From Bordetella genomosp. 11 (GTDB lineage Bacteria; Pseudomonadota; Gammaproteobacteria; Burkholderiales; Burkholderiaceae_B): a stretch of 64,000 nt of DNA. Under the pieces are notes generated by a model. That model did not search any database and was not told the DNA's origin. It saw only the letters and a list, made by a program, of their open reading frames with translations. Position numbers and translations under genes: made by a program. Positions 44,901 through 51,950 of the stretch are shown piece by piece (the first letter of the stretch is position 1; every line of letters begins with the position of its first letter). The stretch spans positions 992,001 to 1,056,000 of the forward strand of contig NZ_NEVS01000004.1 of NCBI RefSeq assembly GCF_002261215.1, written 5' to 3'.

Positions 44901-46950
44901 GCACGGCGGCCAGGACACATCCACCGAGCACAACTTCGGCCTGGCCACCAACAATCTGATCCAGGGCGACAACACCAGCACCGGCGACAACAACGGCCAT
45001 GGCGGTACCACGCCGCCGCTGAATGGCGGTTCGGGCAACGACATCATCATGGGCGATACGGGCGGCACGGTCACCACCACCACGCCGGGCCAGAACTACA
45101 ACATCGCGCTGATCGTCGACCACTCGGGCAGCATGGACAGCGACATCGCCGGCAACCAGACCCGCATGGAACTGGTGAAGGACGCGCTGACGCAGTTCGT
45201 CAAGCAGTTGGCCGGCCACGACGGCATTGTCAACGTGACGCTGATCGGCTTCGGCAGCTCGGCCGATACGGCCGTCACCGTGCAGAACCTGGACCTGAGC
45301 GATGTCGATCAGGCGACCGACAAGCTGATCAAGGCGATCAACAACCTGGATGCCTCCGGTTCGACCAACTACGAGGACGCCTTCGATTCCGCGGTGGACT
45401 GGTTCAACGCGCAGGCGGCGGCCGGCAAGGGAACGGCGAACGGTTACGACAACCTGAGCTTCTTCATGACCGACGGCGATCCCACCGTCTACAACGGCGG
45501 CGGCAACGGTTCGTCGACCAGCTCGACGACCCTGCAGCACTCGATCGACGCGTTCCAGGCGCTGGCCGCGATGAGCACCGTGCACGGTATCGGTATCGGC
45601 GACGGTGTGAACGAGAACTACCTGAAGTTCTTCGACAACACCGATGCCGCCGGCACTGGGCAGGTCGACTTCGGCGACGGCACCACCAACCTGAGCACGT
45701 CGTGGTACTACGGCTTCGACAGCACCGGCAGCTGGAATACGATCCAGAACGGCGGCGGGTCCATCAGCGAAGGCAGCGGCTCATCGATCCAGATCTCCGA
45801 CAAGTACGGTACGAAGGGGAACGATCCCAAGTCCACGCAGTACGCGACCGACGGCGTGACGGTCTCCAGCGGCCATACCGCGCACTTCGAGTTCGACCTG
45901 AGCACCAGTTCGAGCTTCAAGGCCGGCGATGCGGTCACCTGGTACCTGCAGGTCAAGAACGGCAATAGCTGGACGACGATCGAGTCCGGCACCAGCACCG
46001 GCCACATCACGACCGGCGATCACGGCGCGGGCCAGTATCGCCTGGATTTCGATGTCCAGGACAACACCAACAACAACTCGAACGCGTCCATCAGCGTGGA
46101 CAACTTCTTGCTGGTCGATCACCTCTACGTCACCGGTCCCACCGGCGAAGTGGACATCGTGCTGCAGCCGGGCGACCTGACCACGGCCCTGAACGGCGGC
46201 GGATCGCATTCCGATCCCAACGCGGTCGGCGCCGATACGATCAATGGCGGTGATGGCAACGACATCATCTTCGGCGATACGATCAACACGGACGCGCTGA
46301 ACTCGACGCAGCATCCGGCCGGCACGCACAACGGCCAGGGCCTGCAAGGGCTGTTGGATTACCTGACCGATACGCTGGGCCATGCTCCCACGTCGAGCGA
46401 TGTCTACAACTACGTCAGCCAGCATAGCGATACGCTGAACGTGGGCGGCGACACGCGCGGCGGAAACGATACGATCCACGGCGGCAACGGTAACGACACC
46501 ATCTACGGCCAGGGCGGCAACGACACCCTGTACGGCGATGCGGGCAACGATACCCTGGTGGGCGGCGCGGGCAACGACACGTTGTACGGCGGCGATGGCA
46601 GCGACACCTTCAAGTGGTCGCTGCACGACGGCGGCACGACGGCCAACCCCGCTGTCGATACCATCATGGACTTCGATACCCGCGCCGCGTCCGCCGGCGG
46701 CGATGTCCTGGACCTGCACGAGCTGCTGAACAACCCGGCCGACGGCGACCTGTCCAAGTACCTGCACTTCTCGAAGAGCGGTACGGATACGGTCATCAAC
46801 GTCAGCACCACGGGCGGTGCGGCGCAACAGGCCTTCGACCAGAAGATCGTGCTGCACGGCGTGGATCTGACCAACGGTGGCAGCCTGCAGAACGACCAGG
46901 CCATCATCAACGATCTGATCCAGAAGGGTAAGCTGCATGGCCACAGCTGA
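35965..46950 (+). CDS. Giant RTX/VCBS-repeat adhesin, LapA/BrtA type
   Basis: The 3661-residue protein is secreted by the type I system encoded upstream. Residues 1-150 form the retention module, opening VVTQVVGRAWIRNSDGSLTE and holding a di-alanine LapG-type site T112-A-A-L115 in LDPTAALVAGGG. A long array of about 100-residue VCBS/cadherin-like modules fills residues ~160-2990; I count 23 GTND/GTDD boundary motifs. A von Willebrand A domain follows, with MIDAS D3052-H-S-G-S3056 and DGDPTVYNGGG. It appears interrupted by a jelly-roll-like insertion at about 3240-3388. RTX nonapeptides (GGNGNDTIYGQGGNDTLYGD type) occupy ~3500-3555, before the C-terminal secretion signal. No Cys residues are evident. 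It mediates attachment and biofilm formation by family analogy. Several internal segments are near-identical duplications. Confidence 0.93.
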   Translation: MAFSTPAVVTQVVGRAWIRNSDGSLTELHAGSRIPPDTEIVTATGATVALQTEGGMPLTIGENRDVAFNADMAGQPVDRSEAAVAPPTGTDSDRLLAALQNGQDPFDNLDPTAALVAGGGDAGGSSFVRLARVVESTSPLDLAYPGAGTPAINLLTPAGLATNNNAPANDPPTAGNDTGTTTEKSFVTGNILTNDTDPNGDAVFIQSVGGTPMATGGVQVAGSTGGTFTVFPDGSYIFNPGDAYHHLGAGQSETSTVTYTVSDPFGNTSTATVTVTVNGLNDAPTATAIDNVNGVDAQQNINVSVAGHFADVDTGDKLTFTANGLPPGLTINPDTGVITGAIDHSASQGGNNGVYQVTITATDTSGATVTETFNWNVTNPAPLAVNDAATTTEDAAVSGNVLTGNAQGVGRDIDPDGDTLTVVHAGDKDVTSAGVEVAGSAGGTFTIRADGTYSFNPGEDFQSLAAGETKTTTVNYTISDGEGGTSIATLTLTVTGTNDVPVITPGEGSPDANQVKEDEVLTAEGKLDIVDPDHDQSFFQAQNGTAGQHGTFSIDTEGHWTYNLTNDDPQVQQLAVGEQLTETFTVKSADGTETTVTITIDGTNDVPTISGPNTAAATEDVEQTVSGQLSVADVDKSDTHTWSVSGEPQGQYGTISVDQTGKWTYTVDQQATQALAKDQQVQETFHILVDDGHGGTALQDVTITITGTNDVPEVSSGANAVTEDQGVNNDGNLVATGQLTITDVDTGESHFQAGARFDGSTGNGNAPLGQLVFNVDGSYTYTVANDNAVVQGLRSGESVVETYTVTSQDGSATSTITITINGTDDVPVITPHSPDSDKGEVKEDTTLSTSGKLDIVDADHDQSFFQAQDNTATQHGTFSIDANGNWTYNLNNSDPAVQALAVGESLTEKVTVVTADGTTTEVTITIDGTNDVPQISGEATGALKEDAAPSVSGQLAVSDVDTSDAHTWSVQGNPKGQYGTLTVDATGKWTYTADSKAIQSLAEGQEKVETFHVVVDDGHGGTAVQTVTVTVTGTNDVPVVTGHGTGTVYEDLLPLTGGDLDVKDADAGQSHFQAERVTGEHGTFAIASNGTWGYLLNNSDPQVQALSVGEKLTETFTVKTADGTPTTVTVTIVGTNDFPHISGQSTGAIKEDAATTVSGQLNVSDVDAHDTHSWSIVGNNQGAYGTLAVDQTGKWTFTANQNVQSLGEGDTVQQKFVVQVSDGHGGFDLQTVTVTLTGTNDVPVITPHDPGTPGQPETASDHGTVVEDATPDTTGGKLDIKDADAGESKFTPQNNHAGDHGTFSIDQNGNWTYHLNNGDAAVQALGAGQTLTEQFTVTSADGSATHQVTVTIIGTNDVPVLSSGTNAVTEDQGVNNDGNLVATGQLTIADVDTGESHFQAGARFDGSTGNGNAPLGQLVFNADGSYTYTVANDNAVVQGLRSGESVVETYTVTSQDGSATSTITITINGTDDVPVITPHSPDSDKGEVKEDTTLSTSGKLDIVDADHDQSFFQAQDNTATQHGTFSIDANGNWTYNLNNSDPAVQALAVGESLTEKVTVVTADGTTTEVTITIDGTNDVPQISGEATGALKEDAAPSVSGQLAVSDVDTSDAHTWSVQGNPKGQYGTLTVDATGKWTYTADSKAIQSLAEGQEKVETFHVVVDDGHGGTAVQTVTVTVTGTNDVPVVTGDDSGTVREDFPLQQWTGGDLDIKDADASQNYFQANVITTPHGTFLVGTNGSWLFTLNNNNPEVQALGAGEKLVETFTVKTADGTPETVTVTILGTNDAPHISGVSSGAIKEDAATAVSGQLNVSDVDAHDTHSWSILGSNKGDYGNLTVDQTGKWTYTVNQNVQSLREGETVQEKFLVQVSDGHGGFDLQTVVVNVTGTNDVAIITPHHPGDDLGTVQEDRVQAVSGNLDVQDADKGEATFQTQSKTPGEYGSFSVNSQGTWTYQLNNSDPRVQALGAGEHLTETFTVKSADGTPATVTITIDGTNDNPVISGVHNGALTEDGAPSVTGQLTVSDVDAHDTHTWTVVNGSKGDYGSISVDATGKWTYTVDPQAVQSLKEGEKQTDTFTVKVDDGHGGTDTQTVTVTITGTNDTAIITPHDPGTPGQPGTASDHGTVVEDTAPDTTGGKLDIQDADAGQNKFVAQTNHAGEHGTFAIDENGNWTYKLNNGDPAVQALGAGQTMTEQFTVTSADGSATHQVTVTIIGTNDVPVVSAGTGAVTEDQNVNNDGNLVATGQLTITDTDAGESHFQAGAHFDGSTGNGNVPLGQLVFNADGSYTYTVDNGNAVVQGLKTGESIVETYTVTSQDGSKSSTITITINGTDDGATITPHDPGTPGQPGTASDHGTVVEDAAQDTTGGKLDIQDADAGQNKFVAQTNHVGEHGTFAIDENGNWTYKLNNGDPAVQALGAGQTMTEQFTVTSADGSATHQVTVTIIGTNDVPVVSAGTGAVTEDQNVNNDGNLVATGQLTISDTDAGESHFQAGAHFDGSTGNGNVPLGQLVFNADGSYTYTVDNGNAVVQGLNAGQSIVETYTVTSQDGSKTSTITITINGTDDGATITPHSPGSDAGTVVEDAVPNTTGGKLDVVDPNPGESQFQVQTGTPGVHGSFSIDANGNWTYALNNSDPAVQGLGKDETMTEQFTVKSLDGSGEHTVTVTIVGTNDDPVISGKSTASVTEDLETSVSGQLTVADKDYHDGHTWTIDSPAKGAYGTLTLDSTGKWTYTVDQQATQALAKDEHKTDTFTVKVDDGHGGTDTQTVTITLTGTNDIPIITVGQGSSDHGTVYEDGAALTGTLAIQDKDAGESSFQANTIHDQYGTFTVDANGHWTYTLDNSNPAVQALSGSDSLGTRVYTVVSADGTATHQVQVTINGTNDAPTASDNATTVNAGGSHTFTTAEFNFADSNGEHNTLQDVIITRTPDSGTLTLNGQAVTAGQVISASDIAAGKLVYTPGADGKDTSFGFKVQDNGGTAHGGQDTSTEHNFGLATNNLIQGDNTSTGDNNGHGGTTPPLNGGSGNDIIMGDTGGTVTTTTPGQNYNIALIVDHSGSMDSDIAGNQTRMELVKDALTQFVKQLAGHDGIVNVTLIGFGSSADTAVTVQNLDLSDVDQATDKLIKAINNLDASGSTNYEDAFDSAVDWFNAQAAAGKGTANGYDNLSFFMTDGDPTVYNGGGNGSSTSSTTLQHSIDAFQALAAMSTVHGIGIGDGVNENYLKFFDNTDAAGTGQVDFGDGTTNLSTSWYYGFDSTGSWNTIQNGGGSISEGSGSSIQISDKYGTKGNDPKSTQYATDGVTVSSGHTAHFEFDLSTSSSFKAGDAVTWYLQVKNGNSWTTIESGTSTGHITTGDHGAGQYRLDFDVQDNTNNNSNASISVDNFLLVDHLYVTGPTGEVDIVLQPGDLTTALNGGGSHSDPNAVGADTINGGDGNDIIFGDTINTDALNSTQHPAGTHNGQGLQGLLDYLTDTLGHAPTSSDVYNYVSQHSDTLNVGGDTRGGNDTIHGGNGNDTIYGQGGNDTLYGDAGNDTLVGGAGNDTLYGGDGSDTFKWSLHDGGTTANPAVDTIMDFDTRAASAGGDVLDLHELLNNPADGDLSKYLHFSKSGTDTVINVSTTGGAAQQAFDQKIVLHGVDLTNGGSLQNDQAIINDLIQKGKLHGHS
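38289..39050 (+). repeat. Adhesin internal duplication, copy 1
   Basis: This 762-base segment is identical, in a line-by-line reading, to 40230-40991; the offset is 1941 bases (647 codons), so the frame is kept. Similarity at lower identity extends upstream to about 38110. It encodes about 2.5 VCBS modules. Confidence 0.85.
40230..40991 (+). repeat. Adhesin internal duplication, copy 2
   Basis: Partner of 38289-39050. The first visible difference on the right is C/T at 39051/40992 and on the left T/C at 38288/40229; both flanks then accumulate substitutions. Confidence 0.85.
42270..43655 (+). repeat. Tandem duplication of a 231-residue two-module unit in the adhesin
   Basis: Two adjacent units of 693 bases (about 42270-42962 and 42963-43655) differ by only a few substitutions. 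Each encodes the pair of modules starting TITPHDPGTPGQPGTASDHG or a close variant. A third, more diverged member of the same unit lies at about 39690-40380. Confidence 0.8.
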
Positions 46951-46970
46951 TCGCTAGCGGGGGCCGCGCT

Positions 46971-47003
46971 CCCGGACGGCCCCGGCGACGGGGACCGTCC
47001 GGG
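46971..47003 (+). terminator. Strong hairpin between the adhesin gene and lapG
   Basis: CCCGGACGGCCCC pairs with GGGG-A-CCGTCCGGG, a 13-pair stem with one bulged A and a 6-base loop. TTGGTCTTAC follows, without a true U-run. It may end most adhesin transcripts while letting some read into lapG. Confidence 0.55.
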
Positions 47004-47023
47004 TTGGTCTTACAATATGTTTC

Positions 47024-47707
47024 ATGCTTAACCCCACCTCTTCGCGCGCCGTCCGGGCCTGGGCCAGGGCGGCTTTCTTCTGCCTGCTGTTCGGGTGGGG
47101 AATCAGCGGCGCGCTGGAGCTGGACACCGCGCGGTTGGAGCAGGTCGCGGCCAGCCGGTATGGCAGCAAGGGGGCGCACGCGGTCGCGGCCTGGCTGCAA
47201 TTGCTGCAAGACGACAGGGCGCTGGACGAGCCGGACAAACTGACCAGCGTGAATACCTTCTGGAACCGGAGGCTGTTGCAGGCCGAGGACCAGACGATAT
47301 GGGGACAGGCCGATTACTGGGCCACGCCGCTGGAGGCGCTGGGCAAGGGCGCCGGCGACTGCGAAGACTTCGTCATCGGCAAGTATTTTTCGTTGATCAA
47401 ATTGGGCGTGCCGACCAGCAAGCTCCGTTTCGTGTATGTGCGCGCGCGCATCGGTGGGCCGGAAAGCAGCGAGCAGATCGCTCACATGGTGCTGGCCTAC
47501 TATCCGACCGCCAATTCGGTGCCGCTGGTGCTGGACAGCCTGATATCCGATATCCTGCCCGCCAGTCAGCGCAGGGATCTGACACCCGTATTCAGTTTCA
47601 ATGCCGACGGCGTGTACGTCGACGGCAAACATGCCGCCCCGGTCGATCGTATCGGCCGCTGGCGCGATCTGCTTCAGCGCATGGCGCGTGAAGGCATCCG
47701 GCAATAG
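47024..47707 (+). CDS. lapG: Periplasmic adhesin protease LapG (bacterial transglutaminase-like cysteine protease)
   Basis: The 227-residue protein has an N-terminal signal/anchor (about 15-31, hydrophobic, FFCLLFGWGISGA) and the LapG fold. The Cys-His-Asp triad is visible as C113 in GAGDCEDF, H154 in IAHMVLAYY and D171 in LVLDSL. The acidic residues flanking C113 match the calcium-binding site described for LapG. LapG cuts the adhesin's N-terminal module after a di-alanine and so releases it from the surface when LapD lets it go. The gene follows the adhesin gene after a strong hairpin and is 19 bases from lapD. Confidence 0.93.
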   Translation: MLNPTSSRAVRAWARAAFFCLLFGWGISGALELDTARLEQVAASRYGSKGAHAVAAWLQLLQDDRALDEPDKLTSVNTFWNRRLLQAEDQTIWGQADYWATPLEALGKGAGDCEDFVIGKYFSLIKLGVPTSKLRFVYVRARIGGPESSEQIAHMVLAYYPTANSVPLVLDSLISDILPASQRRDLTPVFSFNADGVYVDGKHAAPVDRIGRWRDLLQRMAREGIRQ

Positions 47708-47726
47708 GCGTTGCAGGAATTCATCC

Positions 47727-49700
47727 ATGTCCATACTTCGACAACTACTGCTCAGTATCACCATCGCCATCGCGATCATCCTGCTCGGCACCCTGGCGCT
47801 GAGCGTGACCGCGGCGCGCGATTACCTGGCCGGCCAATTGCAGGTACAGAGCAGCGATGCGGCCGTATCCCTGGCGCTATCGCTCTCGCAGCCCGCGAAC
47901 AGTTCGCGCGTGACGCAGGAACTGCTGGTGTCCGCGCTGTATGACGGCGGGCATTTTTCGCTGGTGCGGCTGACCGATCCCCAGGGCCAGATCATCATCG
48001 AACGCAGCGGCCAGAGCGCGGCGACGGCGGTGCCCGGCTGGTTCCAGCGGCTGGTTTCCTTGTCCGCCAAATCCGCCAGCCACGTGGTGACCGACGGTTG
48101 GCGCCAGATCGGCGAGGTCACGCTGACGGCCAATGACGCCTATGCCTGGGAGACGCTGTGGGCGAGCAGCCTGCAGATGATCCTGGTCATCGTCGCGGCG
48201 GGCCTGGTCTGGGCCTTGTTCGCTTTTGCCCTGGTGCGGTGGATCGAAAAGCGCCTGCTGGCCGAGGTAGGCGAACATATGCGCGCGATCGGCCGCGGGC
48301 AGTTCGGCGGGGCGCTGACCGCGCGCGTGCCGGAATTGTCGGGCATCACGGAGGCCCTGAACGAGACGCGCGAGCAACTGCGCGCCACGGCCGAGGAACA
48401 GACGGCGCGCATCGAATCCCTGGAGATCGAGGTCAACCAGGACGCGGTTACCGGACTGGCCAACCGCAAGTACTTCATCAACGAATTCCTGCGTGCCGTC
48501 GATAAGAGCCCCGGCAGGCCGGACGCGCAACGCGGGACGGAATCGGAAGACGGCCACGTGCTGGTGTTCCGCCAGCGCGACCTGGCGGCGATCAATCGCC
48601 ACATGCCCCGTGATTTCGTCGACCAATGGCTGGCCGGCCTGGGGAGCAGGGTGGCGGCCCTGCTCGACCAATTCCAGCTCAACAATACGCTGGTCGCGCG
48701 CCTGAACGGCTCGGACTTCGCCTTGCTGATGCCCGGCTGCGCCGCGCCGACCGCCATGCTGGTGGCCGAGCGCCTGCGCAACGAGCTGCGCGAGGCGCGC
48801 ATTCCGGTCGGCGAGGGCGGGCTTTGCCGCTGGGCCCTGGGCATGACGGATTACCAGCGCGGCGACAAGGTCGGCGATCTGCTGGGACGCCTGGATTTCG
48901 CCTTGATGCGCGGCGAAAGCGCGGGCGACGATCACGTGCAGCTGGCGACGGACGATGCGCAGGCCTTGTCCGCGCATGGCGAATCGGCGTGGCGCCGGGC
49001 GATCGCCGACGGCATCGAGCGCCAGCGCTTTACGCTGGCGCTCGAACCCCTGCTGGCGCTGGATGGCTCCGTCATGCGGCAGGAAGCCACCCTGATGCTG
49101 CACAGCCAGGGATCGCCGGAACCGATTCCCGCCAAGCTGTTCATTCCGGCGGCGACACGCCTGGATCTGACCGCCGACTGCGATATCCAGGCCGTGCGCC
49201 TGGCAGTCAGCTGGCTGATGATGAACGAAGGCGACGTGACGGTGCGCATCGCGATGCCCTCGCTGTCGCATCCCAACTTCCTGCTGCAGGTCGAGCGGAT
49301 GCTGGCCGAACGCAAGCAATTGGCGACGCGGCTGTACCTGGAAGTCGATGCGCACGCGGTGGTGGAGCGGCGCGATGCCGTGGCGGAGTTGTGCCGCATC
49401 GCGAACGACTGCGGCGCCCACGTCGGCGTGCGCCGCCTGGCGCAGCAGCTCAGCGCGGTCAGCCTGCTGCACAGCCTGTCGCTGGCCTATGTGAAACTGG
49501 GTGGAGGCTTCGTCACCGGCATGGCCCGCAGCCTGGGCAGCCAGCAACTGGCGGTCTCGGTGCTGGAAACCGCGCGCTCGCTGGGCATCCAGGTCTATGC
49601 GGAAGACGTGCCGGACGAGGCGACGCGCGGCATCCTGGCGAAGCTCGGCGTGACTGTGATGCGTGGGCCGGGCATCGTGGCGGCTCGAGGTGCGGCGTGA
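47727..49700 (+). CDS. lapD: Inner-membrane c-di-GMP receptor LapD
   Basis: The 657-residue protein has a first membrane span (8-30), a periplasmic output domain (about 31-145) and a second span (about 150-171). A HAMP-like helix follows, then degenerate GGDEF (N327-G-S-D-F in place of GGDEF) and EAL (E453-A-T-L) domains. Degeneracy is expected because LapD binds c-di-GMP through EAL without making or cutting it. W125 in DGWRQIG coincides in number and context with the Trp that contacts LapG in Pseudomonas fluorescens. The ATG at 47727 is set by AGGA 8 bases before it and by the MSILRQLLLSI opening. High c-di-GMP makes LapD hold LapG, keeping the adhesin on the surface. Confidence 0.93.
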   Translation: MSILRQLLLSITIAIAIILLGTLALSVTAARDYLAGQLQVQSSDAAVSLALSLSQPANSSRVTQELLVSALYDGGHFSLVRLTDPQGQIIIERSGQSAATAVPGWFQRLVSLSAKSASHVVTDGWRQIGEVTLTANDAYAWETLWASSLQMILVIVAAGLVWALFAFALVRWIEKRLLAEVGEHMRAIGRGQFGGALTARVPELSGITEALNETREQLRATAEEQTARIESLEIEVNQDAVTGLANRKYFINEFLRAVDKSPGRPDAQRGTESEDGHVLVFRQRDLAAINRHMPRDFVDQWLAGLGSRVAALLDQFQLNNTLVARLNGSDFALLMPGCAAPTAMLVAERLRNELREARIPVGEGGLCRWALGMTDYQRGDKVGDLLGRLDFALMRGESAGDDHVQLATDDAQALSAHGESAWRRAIADGIERQRFTLALEPLLALDGSVMRQEATLMLHSQGSPEPIPAKLFIPAATRLDLTADCDIQAVRLAVSWLMMNEGDVTVRIAMPSLSHPNFLLQVERMLAERKQLATRLYLEVDAHAVVERRDAVAELCRIANDCGAHVGVRRLAQQLSAVSLLHSLSLAYVKLGGGFVTGMARSLGSQQLAVSVLETARSLGIQVYAEDVPDEATRGILAKLGVTVMRGPGIVAARGAA

Positions 49701-49744
49701 ATCCCACCCGATGGTTCGGCAGGAAGTCAAAACAGCTCGTCGAG

Positions 49745-49871
49745 ATTTAAAAGCCCGTGTCGCTGAAGTTGCATATCGTCCCGGTTCCAGGCGTTGCATC
49801 CGAATAGCCCAGGTGGGGAGAGGGTCGCATCCGGATAGGCCGCCGCCACGAACGTTTCAGCGGAGAGCCGG
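49745..49871 (+). promoter_or_regulatory. Leader of the first propeller gene, shared with the second
   Basis: ATTTAAAAGC lies 127 bases before the start, and the palindrome ATCCGGAT (49829-49836, in GCATCCGGATAGG) exactly 43 bases before it. The second propeller gene has both elements, with the palindrome again 43 bases before its start. GGAGA stands 5 bases before the ATG. Confidence 0.55.
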
Positions 49872-51950
49872 ATGCGCAGTATATGGACTTATCAAACACT
49901 GGCGAACGGTTTATTGAGCAACGGGGTCATCGCCCTGGTGCCCGGCAAAGGTGAAGACCTATATGTGGCGACGACCGGGGGAATTTCGGGATCGGATACC
50001 CTGGGAGAATGGTGGAACCCGGCAGTGTTACGCCAGTCGAATAACTTCGACATCTGCGTCAATCAGGCTTCCGGGGTTCTGGTCTTCACCACAGTGGATT
50101 GCACGGGACTTGGGGTGCAACGATCGTTTGGCGGCGAGGTGCATTTCCTCACCCGCGAACGTGACGGACTGGCTTCGGACTGCATAAGATCGGTAAACAT
50201 CGATCAGGCAGCGGCAGTGGCGGCCAATGATGAACTGGGGCCGGTGGTCATTTCGCACTACGACGGAAGCGGGGTGGGCGACCGCCTGGCGAGGACGCTA
50301 TCCGTATATAAAGTCGAAACCGGGAAATGGCGGATGGTGGAACTCGCCGACGGCTTCAACATTCTGCGTGTCAGGTTTTTCTCCGGAAAAATCTATGCCT
50401 GCACGGAAGGTGGCCTCGCCATATCCGCCGACGGTGGCGAGCATTGGAGCTATATAGACAGGTTCTCCGCTCCGCCCAGATTGCCTTGGGCCGGTCAAGC
50501 CGCTTCCGGGGCACGGGTCAACGATATTCACATAGGCGTCGACGGGACCTGGTATATCCTGTGCCAATCGACAGTGTCATCCTGGCTATTGAAATCCAGC
50601 GATGGGGGGCGAACCTGCGAAATACTGTTGTCGAACCTGCAGGACGCCTACCAAACGATCGAGGCATCCCGCGACGACCTGTTTGTCCTTTCCTACAGCC
50701 GGCTGACGGTATTCAATACCCGCGAGAGTTCCGTAAAGATATTCCGGGATGCGAATGGTCTGAAGGTGGGCGCCTCGGTCGACTCGAACCATCGTTTCAC
50801 TGTGCACGATGGCAGGGTTTTCATACCGACGGATGTCGGCGTCGCGGTCGCCGCGGCCGCCGACATCGCATCGTATCCTCCGCTTTGGCAGTACGCGACG
50901 ACAGCCCGGGGTCTGCCGGATAACGCCGTGCTGTGTGTTTCCGGGTCGCCCAGCAAGCCGGGCGTGCCTGTGCTGGCGGGGACCCCAAGTGGCTTGGCGG
51001 CCAGCATCGATGGCGGGCAATCATGGGCCGGCCTGGACAGGCTGGGCAGCACTCTCTTGGGAAGGACGCGAATAAACGACCTATTCTATTGTTCGACGCC
51101 CACGACGCCTTTCTATGGCATCGCCGCCGACAACGGTTTTTTCTTCTGCAGTAATCCGCTTCTGCCCGGTGTGTCGGCGGCGCATTACACAACGCGGGAT
51201 GGACTGGCGAGCAACCGAGTCGTCTGTGTCTTTGCCCGAATGTACACGTCCATGCAAGCGTGGGTTGGACATGACGGCGAAGGCCTTTCCTATTGCCTGG
51301 ATGGAAAGTGGCATATCGCGAACAAGGATAGCGGTCTGGCCGGGAATCACGTCCTGAGTATCCGGCCAGGGTGGTACAAGGAAAAGCCGCGTCTGTACGC
51401 CTGTGGCTACGATAAAGATCCCTTCACGGGCGAGGAATCGGCGGCTTTGTCGTTTTCCGAAGATAACGGTAAAACCTGGGTTGCCGTCAGGCGGCTGTCC
51501 TGGCCCGTTGGCGTGCCTTACAGGCTGTTCGATGTATGCTCGGTCGATTATTCCAGCGACGTTCTCTATGGCCTGATTTGCAACAAGGCAGCCCATGATA
51601 TTTGGTTCGCCAAATCGGTCGACGGGGGCGCTTCATGGGACACTGCCGGCGCCTTCATGCTGGACATCTACAAGCAGAGCGCCGGTTCGGCGCCGGACAG
51701 CAGTCCGAAGATCTATTCGGACACGCGGGGGCAATTTATATCGTTGCCGAATTCAATCTATTTCCCCGTGCCGGCTCAGAATTTCCTGCAGTGCGTGTAT
51801 TGGCAAGACGGATTACGGCAAGGAAATGTCGGATCAACCTTCATTGACGCCGATGGGAACATATATCGGGGTAATGGATCGTCTGGTGTAGGTTTATCCA
51901 ACGTGGCATATATGCCTTTCTACTATTGGGCAGGCCAGCCGGAGGGCTGA
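49872..51950 (+). CDS. Beta-propeller protein with Asp-box and regulator-propeller repeats (first paralogue)
   Basis: The 692-residue protein has no signal peptide, membrane span or enzymatic domain that I recognise. Asp-box motifs (S-x-D-x-G-x-x-W) recur: SADGGEHW, SSDGGRTC, SIDGGQSW, SEDNGKTW and SVDGGASW. Between them run regulator-propeller phrases of the form DGL-x-S/D-N-x-V: NGLLSNGVIALV, DGLASDCIRSV, RGLPDNAVLCV and DGLASNRVVCV. This predicts one large or two fused beta-propellers. Asp-box proteins are usually extracellular, so lack of a Sec signal is odd; export by the adjacent type I system is conceivable. G+C is visibly lower than in the lap genes. It lies 171 bases after lapD. Function unknown. 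Confidence 0.8.
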   Translation: MRSIWTYQTLANGLLSNGVIALVPGKGEDLYVATTGGISGSDTLGEWWNPAVLRQSNNFDICVNQASGVLVFTTVDCTGLGVQRSFGGEVHFLTRERDGLASDCIRSVNIDQAAAVAANDELGPVVISHYDGSGVGDRLARTLSVYKVETGKWRMVELADGFNILRVRFFSGKIYACTEGGLAISADGGEHWSYIDRFSAPPRLPWAGQAASGARVNDIHIGVDGTWYILCQSTVSSWLLKSSDGGRTCEILLSNLQDAYQTIEASRDDLFVLSYSRLTVFNTRESSVKIFRDANGLKVGASVDSNHRFTVHDGRVFIPTDVGVAVAAAADIASYPPLWQYATTARGLPDNAVLCVSGSPSKPGVPVLAGTPSGLAASIDGGQSWAGLDRLGSTLLGRTRINDLFYCSTPTTPFYGIAADNGFFFCSNPLLPGVSAAHYTTRDGLASNRVVCVFARMYTSMQAWVGHDGEGLSYCLDGKWHIANKDSGLAGNHVLSIRPGWYKEKPRLYACGYDKDPFTGEESAALSFSEDNGKTWVAVRRLSWPVGVPYRLFDVCSVDYSSDVLYGLICNKAAHDIWFAKSVDGGASWDTAGAFMLDIYKQSAGSAPDSSPKIYSDTRGQFISLPNSIYFPVPAQNFLQCVYWQDGLRQGNVGSTFIDADGNIYRGNGSSGVGLSNVAYMPFYYWAGQPEG

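Noticed and set aside
35809..45585. A 3258-codon minus-strand frame that could be called a giant protein
   Set aside because: It lies wholly opposite the adhesin gene, has low-complexity Arg/His/Val-rich content, no signal or domain pattern and no ribosome binding site. It mirrors adhesin codon bias.
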